Assembly (NCBI GenBank): GCA_006226985.1
Contig: SBGC01000103.1
Location: 1 to 7,445, forward strand
Origin: Bacillota bacterium
Lineage (GTDB): Bacteria; Bacillota_I; Bacilli_A; Acholeplasmatales; Acholeplasmataceae
DNA length: 7,445 nucleotides
Direction of reading: 5' to 3'
Of the stretch, positions 1 through 5,019 are shown piece by piece. The translations under genes and the position numbers were made by a program. The notes under the pieces are model-generated. The model made no database searches. It worked only from the letters and a program-made list of their open reading frames with translations, and was not told where the DNA came from. How positions within the stretch are numbered: the first letter of the stretch is position 1; the number at the start of each line of letters is the position of its first letter.

Positions 1-9
1 ACAGATAAC

Positions 10-38
10 CTGTCATTTTTTTATATCTTAAATGACAG
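10..38. promoter_or_regulatory. Inverted repeat upstream of the first gene, operator-like
   Basis: Two perfect 9-bp arms, CTGTCATTT at 10-18 and AAATGACAG at 30-38, are separated by 11 AT-rich bases. The arm centres are 20 bp apart, close to two helical turns. The repeat lies just upstream of the -10 box at 47-52 and brackets the place where a -35 element would sit. No T-run follows the right arm on either strand, so it does not look like an intrinsic terminator. A dimeric repressor site is the natural reading, but the regulator is unknown and it could also be the degenerate end of an upstream gene. Confidence 0.4.
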
Positions 39-46
39 AAATGGTT

Positions 47-52
47 TATAAT
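47..52 (+). promoter_or_regulatory. Probable -10 box (TATAAT) for the first two genes
   Basis: A perfect TATAAT lies 34 bp before the start codon at 87, which places transcription start near position 59. No good TTGACA-like -35 is visible at 16-18 bp spacing; that region is the loop of the inverted repeat at 10-38. The background is AT-rich, so a chance match is possible. Confidence 0.5.
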
Positions 53-86
53 TTAATTAAAATATATCGTTTAATAGAGGTTTCTT

Positions 87-1400
87 ATGAATCCGATAGA
101 ACGTAGGGTTAAATTGAAGAAGAAAAGGAGAAATTATGATTCATTGAAGAATCTTTTTTCCTCATTTGCAGTCACAGCATGTGCAGTTGTCATAGCAGCA
201 ACAATGATTCCAAGAAGTCCTAAAGCTTCATTTGAAGGGTTAACTGTTTTTGAAAATCAGGTTGTATATCAGGTAGATATCACAGACGAAGATCATGCAC
301 TTCGTTTAGAATCTCTAAAAATTGTTTTAGAGAACCAGTTCGAATCTTATGAATATCCATTACAATTAGGAAAAAATGTAGGTGTTTTTGAAGATTTGAA
401 CCCCGCTACGTCTTATAAAATCACTGTTTTAGGCTCAAAAGGATTTGGTGAAGAAAAATTAGCATCCAAGAAACTCACGACACAGGCTGAACCTGGAGGA
501 GCCATTGTATCCTATGAAATGATTGATAGAACCGAGTATGATTTCACATATCAAACGCGTATCATTATTAATGGATTCGGTGATGTCTTTCAAGAAGTTA
601 ACCTTTATGTTGGTTATGCTTTCCCTGATGAGCCTTTTGATCAATATAAAGTCATTAACATAGATTCTAGTGATCAACTTGTTATTCTTGATCAAATTCC
701 CAATTATCATACACGTGTAGATTTGTACTTAGAAGCAATTACAAATGATTTAGAAACCATCATTTTAGACCGTTTGACATTTGATACACCTTTTGAAATA
801 TCATCATCAATCTATCTAGAGTCTATAACAAAATCTTCAATCAATTACACGTTTTATCCAGACAGTTACCTAAGTGATATAAAATATACCTCTGCTATCT
901 ATCAAGATGATCGATTGATTCAATCAAAGGAGATCAAGATTGATAGTAATCACATGCATTATGATGGTATTGAAGTAAGTTTTTCTAATTTAAGGATGAA
1001 TACACTTTACGATGTGAAAATAACTGCAAGTTATCAAAATCCGCAAACTCTAAGGAATGAAAAAATAACTTTCTATGAGGAAGCCATAAGGACGCTTGAT
1101 AACTACACAATCACATATGACATTTTTGAAACAGATGACTTTTATGAAATCACGATCGATGTCTATGATCCACATCACTATTTCCAAATTCCATACTATA
1201 CTGTTTACGATGTTTCAACAGAATTTCCGATGTATATTGAGGGTGATGAATTAGGATTCACTCCAATCGATACACACAAATACGTAACATTTACTATCTA
1301 TAAACCATTGATTCGTCCATATTCTATTGAGTTTGGCATTAAAAATCAAAATGAATTTACGATTAATCATCTCATATACAAAGAAATCATTAATAGCTAA
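87..1400 (+). CDS. Membrane-anchored extracellular protein with fibronectin-III-like repeats
   Basis: The 437-residue product was not recognised as a named protein. A strongly basic N-terminus (RRVKLKKKRR, residues 6-15) precedes one hydrophobic segment at about 22-41. This predicts an N-in, C-out single-pass protein or uncleaved signal anchor; no lipobox is evident (the only cysteine is C32, inside the segment). The remaining ~390 residues are beta-rich and divide roughly into four units (about 47-133, 138-234, 238-336, 337-437). Units 1 and 3 carry fibronectin-III-like strand motifs: FEDLNPATSYKITVLG at 101-116 and FSNLRMNTLYDVKITASY at 299-316. No catalytic motif was seen, so a binding or structural surface role is inferred. 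The start is supported by AGAGG at 76-80, six bases before ATG. The stop codon lies inside the ribosome site of the MscS gene 11 bp downstream, indicating co-transcription. Confidence 0.75.
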   Translation: MNPIERRVKLKKKRRNYDSLKNLFSSFAVTACAVVIAATMIPRSPKASFEGLTVFENQVVYQVDITDEDHALRLESLKIVLENQFESYEYPLQLGKNVGVFEDLNPATSYKITVLGSKGFGEEKLASKKLTTQAEPGGAIVSYEMIDRTEYDFTYQTRIIINGFGDVFQEVNLYVGYAFPDEPFDQYKVINIDSSDQLVILDQIPNYHTRVDLYLEAITNDLETIILDRLTFDTPFEISSSIYLESITKSSINYTFYPDSYLSDIKYTSAIYQDDRLIQSKEIKIDSNHMHYDGIEVSFSNLRMNTLYDVKITASYQNPQTLRNEKITFYEEAIRTLDNYTITYDIFETDDFYEITIDVYDPHHYFQIPYYTVYDVSTEFPMYIEGDELGFTPIDTHKYVTFTIYKPLIRPYSIEFGIKNQNEFTINHLIYKEIINS

Positions 1401-1411
1401 AGGAGCTTACC

Positions 1412-2362
1412 ATGAATCTAAAGAATAAAACAAAATCAGAAAAAATTAAGTTGATCGTTATTGCAAGTATCATTTTCATCTTCATACTACTTGGAAGTCT
1501 TGCAGATATCTTGTTTAGTGGAACAACATTTGCACGCATTATCAATAACAGTATTGGTAAGTTCTTTAATATTCTCGATTTTTTTGAGAATAATTATGTC
1601 ATTATCCTAGAGAGTTTAACGATTCTCATCTTCGTTTGGGTGTTAAATAAGATACTTTTATTAATTATTCATCTAATAACTGTTAAAGGTCATCGCAGTG
1701 AAACCATTGGAAAACTATTATCAAGCTTCATTAGATATTTATCCTTTATTGTCGCATTCTTCCTCATTTTATCAGCTTGGGGCGTTGAAACACCGACACT
1801 GCTTGCTGGTGCTGGGATTATCGGCTTAGCCTTAAGTTTTGGCGCGCAAAGTTTAATCGAAGATATCTTTGCTGGTTTATTTATTATCTTTGAAAAACAA
1901 TTTGTCGTTGGTGACATCATTCAAATTCATGACATGCGTGGAACAGTTACAGAAATAGGCATCAGAATTACGAAGATTGAAGACTTAAACGGAGATGTAC
2001 TCATTATTAATAATAGTGATATTCGAGGAGCAATCAACACATCAAGTGCATTATCGATAGCTATTTGTGATATATCGATTGAGTATGGTGCTGACTTAGA
2101 AAAGATTGAGGATATGATTAAACATGGTTTGCCTGATATTAAGAAAGAAATCCCACTGATTAAAGAAGGTCCATTTTATTTAGGTGTTGATCAACTTGCT
2201 GATTCTTCTTTAGTGATTCGTGTGATTGCTAAAACTGAGGAGGTTAATCGTCATAAAGTTAGACGTGCTCTAAATCGTGAAATGAAACTTCTCTTTGATA
2301 GAAATAACATAAATATACCATTCCCACAACTTGTCATTCATCAAGATTCTGAAAATAAATAA
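1412..2362 (+). CDS. MscS-family small-conductance mechanosensitive ion channel
   Basis: This predicted membrane channel opens under bilayer tension to release solutes during hypo-osmotic shock. The diagnostic region is the pore-lining helix and following beta-domain, about residues 128-172. It has the Gly/Ala-rich stretch LLAGAGIIGLALSFGAQ (130-146), then the family-typical SLIEDIFAG and FEKQFVVGDII. Hydrophobic segments lie at about 12-34, 63-90, 105-125 and 128-160. The last three match TM1-TM3 of E. coli MscS; the first is extra. After the beta-domain (to about 212) comes the cytoplasmic alpha/beta vestibule, ending in a basic helix and the strand FPQLVIHQ. At 316 residues it is slightly longer than E. 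coli MscS (286) because of the added N-terminal helix. AAAGGAG at 1399-1405, six bases from ATG, fixes the start and overlaps the previous stop. A strong terminator follows. Confidence 0.95.
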   Translation: MNLKNKTKSEKIKLIVIASIIFIFILLGSLADILFSGTTFARIINNSIGKFFNILDFFENNYVIILESLTILIFVWVLNKILLLIIHLITVKGHRSETIGKLLSSFIRYLSFIVAFFLILSAWGVETPTLLAGAGIIGLALSFGAQSLIEDIFAGLFIIFEKQFVVGDIIQIHDMRGTVTEIGIRITKIEDLNGDVLIINNSDIRGAINTSSALSIAICDISIEYGADLEKIEDMIKHGLPDIKKEIPLIKEGPFYLGVDQLADSSLVIRVIAKTEEVNRHKVRRALNREMKLLFDRNNINIPFPQLVIHQDSENK

Positions 2363-2366
2363 ACAT

Positions 2367-2407
2367 AAAAACTGAAGTTAACAACTTGCTTAACTTCAGT
2401 TTTTTTT
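2367..2407 (+). terminator. Intrinsic terminator after the MscS gene
   Basis: A perfect 15-bp stem (2367-2381 with 2390-2404, core ACTGAAGTTAA/TTAACTTCAGT) encloses an 8-base loop, and the T-run extends to 2407. It begins four bases after the MscS stop codon and separates the two-gene unit from the rhomboid gene. Confidence 0.93.
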
Positions 2408-2416
2408 ATCAATTCA

Positions 2417-2425
2417 TGTTACAAT
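2417..2425 (+). promoter_or_regulatory. Extended -10 promoter of the rhomboid gene
   Basis: TGT-TACAAT is a TGn-extended -10 element 25 bp before the rhomboid ATG, placing transcription start near 2432. No clear -35 is present; that position falls in the preceding terminator, consistent with an extended -10 promoter that does not need one. The leader would be only about 20 bases. Confidence 0.6.
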
Positions 2426-2450
2426 TAAAACGTGCTTTTTTGGAGGATTT

Positions 2451-3113
2451 ATGCAAAAACCCATATTTATTTATATCAAGAAATATATCAAGATGAACCC
2501 GGTAACTTCTATCCTGTTATTGATCAATACAGTGATGGTTTTTGTGGTCTTATTTATGGGTGGTTTCACAAATGCGATATTAATCGAATTAGGAGCACTC
2601 GTTCCTTTTTTAGTCACTGACTTTAACGAATATCATCGCTTACTATTCGCGATGTTTTTGCATGGTAGTATCATTCATTTTCTCATGAATGGTCTTGTTT
2701 TATTTTACTTAGGTGGCTTTCTTGAGCGATATCTAGGCTATCTACGATATAGTCTTATCTATATCCTTTCAGGATTAGCTTCTAGTTTAGCTGTGGTTTA
2801 TTTCGGACCAAATGCAATAACAATTGGTGCCAGTGGTGCACTTTATGGTGTTGTTGGTGCATTGTTTATTTTAATATCTTTAAGACAAAACTGGTTTCCT
2901 CCACAAGCAGCAAAATCGATACGAAGTATCATTGTGATTAATCTTATTTTAACCTTTGTTATTCCTTCAATTAGTGTTGAAGGGCATTTGGGAGGACTTA
3001 TTATGGGCATTATTTTAATATTTCCATTAATTCCAAAGTATCCATATTTCATGATGAAAAATCCTAGATATAAAAAGTTCACGAGTGAAGATCATCATAC
3101 ATATGATGCGTAA
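2451..3113 (+). CDS. Rhomboid-family intramembrane serine protease
   Basis: This 220-residue polytopic protein cleaves transmembrane substrates within the bilayer. All family signatures are visible: the loop-1 arginine in EYHRLLFAMFLH (R64; histidine replaces the usual tryptophan before it), HGSIIHFLMN at 71-80 with oxyanion residues H76 and N80, the nucleophile motif GASGALYG at 126-133 with S128, and EGHLGG at 177-182 with catalytic H179. The Ser/His dyad is complete, so an active protease is expected. Hydrophobic helices fit the compact six-TM core; the C-terminal tail (about 203-220) is hydrophilic and histidine-rich (DHHTYDA). GGAGG at 2442-2446 sits four bases before ATG, a rather tight spacing, and no better start is present. 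The gene is probably monocistronic, between its own promoter and a bidirectional terminator. Its substrates are unknown; nearby single-pass surface proteins are only a speculative possibility. Confidence 0.95.
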   Translation: MQKPIFIYIKKYIKMNPVTSILLLINTVMVFVVLFMGGFTNAILIELGALVPFLVTDFNEYHRLLFAMFLHGSIIHFLMNGLVLFYLGGFLERYLGYLRYSLIYILSGLASSLAVVYFGPNAITIGASGALYGVVGALFILISLRQNWFPPQAAKSIRSIIVINLILTFVIPSISVEGHLGGLIMGIILIFPLIPKYPYFMMKNPRYKKFTSEDHHTYDA

Positions 3114-3136
3114 AAAAAAGAGCTCGGCTCTTTTTT
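3114..3136. terminator. Bidirectional terminator between converging genes
   Basis: The stem 3114-3123 (AAAAAAGAGC) pairs with 3127-3136 (GCTCTTTTTT) around a 3-base loop, giving a U-run in both directions. It fills the whole 21-bp gap between the stop codons of the rhomboid gene (3111-3113) and the nuclease gene (3135-3137, minus strand), and its right arm runs two bases into the nuclease stop codon. Confidence 0.9.
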
Positions 3137-4208
3137 AAACATCTATATTCAAAAATAATTGATCATCAATATAGGTGAGTCCTTCTTTATCAAAAAGTAA
3201 ACCATATTGATGCATTTTCATAAAATCGAACAATTCTTCTAAACCAATCAGTGAGACTGAATGGATATTTTTAGCTGCTTGAATAGCGGTTTTATTAAAG
3301 TTAGAGTTTGTAATTATTACACACTTTTGAGCTTGTTTAAGCATCATAACACCTAAATATTCTCTTAAAACTTTGACATTTAAATTCTTATCTGTTTTTT
3401 TGGTTTTAGCTTGAATGATAAGTTTTTCTTTAAAGCCAAAAGCATCTTTTATTTCGAATTCGCAATCTACACCATCATCATCAGGACCTGCAAGAAACTT
3501 TTCTTTGATGATACTTGCCCCATATATTTTTTTAATGAGTCTAAAAATAAAGACTTCAAAAAATTCTTCTGCTTGTCCAAAGAGTTGACCAATAATACTT
3601 TTGGTTGATTCATTGTATAAAGCAATACTTAATTTGTTTTGTTTAACCGATAAATACTTATTCTTGTGCTCACGCAGTAAGTTACCAATAGGAGTCACAG
3701 GATAGATTTCTTCCTGTTCTTTATTATAGAGTTTATCTTTAACTCTTTTTGACTTATCAATTTCTAGTTGAATAATTTCTAAGACTTCTTCTCTTGATTT
3801 GTTTTCTAAACCTTGTTTTTGTGTGAAAATATTGCCAATTAATGATTTAATCACATTAAGTTTTGATTCAGGACCTCTTTCTTTTAACTCATCTTCTGTT
3901 AAAAGCTTCTTAGAGAAAAATTCAATCATTTCTTTTGAGTTAGTTTTAAGTGCTTGTCGATTAATGACTAAATACTCATCTTGATAAACTAATAAACCTA
4001 ACGAAACCATTTCATTAATTACAATACCAATCATTGAAGAAGCAACAGAATATTTACCTTCTGGTTTTCGATCTTTTAAATCTTTTTGAGATAAGTTAAA
4101 AACTTGTAGTGCAGGTTGAAACAGCTCTTTTCTCAGCGCTTTTTGTTTGACCTCTAAATATTTTATAATAATTGTTTGTATATCTTTTGTATATTCATTA
4201 GCTTTCAT
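3135..4208 (-). CDS. Mrr-type restriction endonuclease with N-terminal winged-helix region
   Basis: Mrr-family enzymes cut DNA, often modified foreign DNA, through a PD-(D/E)xK-fold domain. Residues 1-85 resemble the Mrr N-terminal winged-helix domain, including the closing wing motif GLLVYQDEYLVI (71-82). Residues about 216-333 form the catalytic domain: the opening FE at 217-218, GPDDDGVD at 241-248 (putative metal ligand D248), IIQAK at 264-268 (Q266 and K268 of the QxK motif), the helix VKVLREYLGVM, then VIITNSNFNKTAIQAAKN and SLIGLEELFDFM. The active-site residues appear intact. The 357-residue length exceeds that of a typical Mrr (about 300) because of a middle region holding a second copy of an N-terminal motif (39-63 versus 103-127). 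The start overlaps the upstream Mpv17-like gene by 11 bp, with GAGAAAGG nine bases before ATG, so translation is probably coupled. No methylase is visible in the window, consistent with a stand-alone type IV-like enzyme. Family assignment is strong; target specificity is unknown. Confidence 0.85.
   Translation of the reverse strand: MKANEYTKDIQTIIIKYLEVKQKALRKELFQPALQVFNLSQKDLKDRKPEGKYSVASSMIGIVINEMVSLGLLVYQDEYLVINRQALKTNSKEMIEFFSKKLLTEDELKERGPESKLNVIKSLIGNIFTQKQGLENKSREEVLEIIQLEIDKSKRVKDKLYNKEQEEIYPVTPIGNLLREHKNKYLSVKQNKLSIALYNESTKSIIGQLFGQAEEFFEVFIFRLIKKIYGASIIKEKFLAGPDDDGVDCEFEIKDAFGFKEKLIIQAKTKKTDKNLNVKVLREYLGVMMLKQAQKCVIITNSNFNKTAIQAAKNIHSVSLIGLEELFDFMKMHQYGLLFDKEGLTYIDDQLFLNIDV
3828..4094 (-). 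repeat. Internal duplication in the Mrr-like nuclease
   Basis: Residues 39-63 (4020-4094) and 103-127 (3828-3902) align without gaps, with 11 identities in 25: the shared pattern is L-x4-LK-x-R-x-PE-x-K-x2-V-x2-S-x-IG, plus conservative S/T, D/E, M/L and V/I pairs. The copies are 64 residues apart. The first belongs to the winged-helix domain; the second lies in the extra middle region. Confidence 0.6.
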
Positions 4209-4881
4209 GTGTTAAAACCTTTCTCGATTTTGAAATCGTTAAAATAAAACCTAAAACAATGGATAGATAAGCTGCCATTAAAATACGATAGGTTTCAGGA
4301 AGTAAAAATGTTATCGTATGTGCAGGAATCCAAAACAGTGGGATTGTTTTTAAAACAACAAAACCTACAAACGATTTGAAATCAATACGATCGATGACGT
4401 GATTTAGTTTCACTTTAGTTATTTTTTTGATTGATCCTTCACCAAGTTCGATGTATCCATCGGTGATGCGATGAAAGAGCATAAATGTTGGAGCAAAGAA
4501 CACATTCATGAACAAACTAATCAAAAATGCAGTTAAGAGCTTTGATAAAAAGTTATCACCAGCAATGGAAGGTAATAATAAAGCCCCTTGTGCAGCGACA
4601 ACTCCTGATGCAAATAATTTAAATATAACAACAAACACCATACCAAGTAATCCCCAAACAAAAGCTTTTAAGATGATACCGTGGTATGAGAAATAATTCT
4701 TGGTTCTTATTCTTGAAACAAGCATCTCGCCCATACTTGCTAATATAGCTGTCTTCATAAATCCCATCATATATGGAAATCGAGACGTTAAATCAGTAAA
4801 TATCTCTTTTGTTAGTGGTGATATAACAAATCCAGTTATGATGATTAAAACAAATAACCATAGTGTATCTTTTAGTTTCAT
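4198..4881 (-). CDS. Polytopic membrane protein resembling the Mpv17/PMP22 family
   Basis: With the start chosen here the product has 227 residues. It shows about four to five hydrophobic segments, roughly (this numbering) 5-21, 39-55, 74-95, 114-132 and 173-218. Several blocks recall Mpv17/PMP22 proteins, which are mainly known from eukaryotic organelle membranes: the early GEMLVSRI (51-58) matching the GDxxxQ region, FAPTFMLFHRITDG (129-142) against FAPCFL in human Mpv17, and WIPAHTITFLLPETYR (184-199) against the WPAxxxxNFxxVPxxYR signature. The match is by eye, so the assignment is moderate. An alternative in-frame ATG at 4902 is disfavoured: it has no ribosome site and lies only 10 bases after the -10 box, whereas ATG at 4881 has AAGGA ten bases upstream. 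It is the first gene of a two-gene unit with the Mrr nuclease. Human Mpv17 is reported to form a membrane channel and to affect mitochondrial DNA maintenance; a bacterial role is not established here. Confidence 0.65.
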   Translation of the reverse strand: MKLKDTLWLFVLIIITGFVISPLTKEIFTDLTSRFPYMMGFMKTAILASMGEMLVSRIRTKNYFSYHGIILKAFVWGLLGMVFVVIFKLFASGVVAAQGALLLPSIAGDNFLSKLLTAFLISLFMNVFFAPTFMLFHRITDGYIELGEGSIKKITKVKLNHVIDRIDFKSFVGFVVLKTIPLFWIPAHTITFLLPETYRILMAAYLSIVLGFILTISKSRKVLTHES

Positions 4882-4891
4882 TTTTATGTTT

Positions 4892-4896
4892 TCCTT
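4892..4896 (-). promoter_or_regulatory. Ribosome binding site that decides the Mpv17-like start
   Basis: AAGGA on the minus strand lies ten bases before ATG at 4881. It sits inside the reading frame of the longer version starting at 4902, which has no such site of its own, so the shorter start is preferred. Confidence 0.6.
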
Positions 4897-4912
4897 GTTC
4901 ATTGATATATCT

Positions 4913-4921
4913 ATTATAACA
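4913..4921 (-). promoter_or_regulatory. Extended -10 promoter for the Mpv17-like/Mrr pair
   Basis: TGT-TATAAT on the minus strand is a perfect -10 hexamer with the TGn extension. Transcription would start near 4906, giving a leader of about 25 bases to ATG at 4881. No -35 at proper spacing is apparent. The element is nearly identical to the one before the rhomboid gene (ATGTTACAAT). Confidence 0.72.
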
Positions 4922-4971
4922 TGTGAAATCCCTCTTTTTTAAAAGTCTCAAATAATCACCTAAATGCATAA

Positions 4972-5000
4972 AAGAAAAAGTCCTCCATGAAGGACTTTTT
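4972..5000 (-). terminator. Intrinsic terminator after the large surface-protein gene
   Basis: The 10-bp stem AAAAAGTCCT (4975-4984) / AGGACTTTTT (4991-5000) has a 6-base loop. Read on the minus strand it begins 20 bases after the stop codon at 5020-5022 and is followed by CTTTTTCTTT. It insulates the surface-protein gene from the promoter at 4913-4921. Confidence 0.88.
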
Positions 5001-5019
5001 TGTAATTTAGTAACTCTTC

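Noticed and set aside
10..38. Inverted repeat as an intrinsic terminator
   Set aside because: No T-run follows the stem on either strand and the loop is long (11 bases).
125..147. AAGGAG followed by an ATG at 136 inside the first gene
   Set aside because: The ATG is out of frame and meets a stop after three codons; the AAGGAG most likely reflects a run of lysine/arginine codons.
459..710. Minus-strand open frame opposite the first gene
   Set aside because: It lies wholly inside a well-supported gene with a ribosome site, has no ribosome site of its own noticed, and shows no recognisable motif.
2432..2620. Plus-strand open frame starting just before the rhomboid gene
   Set aside because: It overlaps the rhomboid gene in another frame; the rhomboid frame has GGAGG, the catalytic residues and full family length.
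4942..4950. TTGAGA on the minus strand as -35 box for the promoter at 4913-4921
   Set aside because: It is about 27 bp from the -10 hexamer, too far for a normal sigma-70-type spacer.
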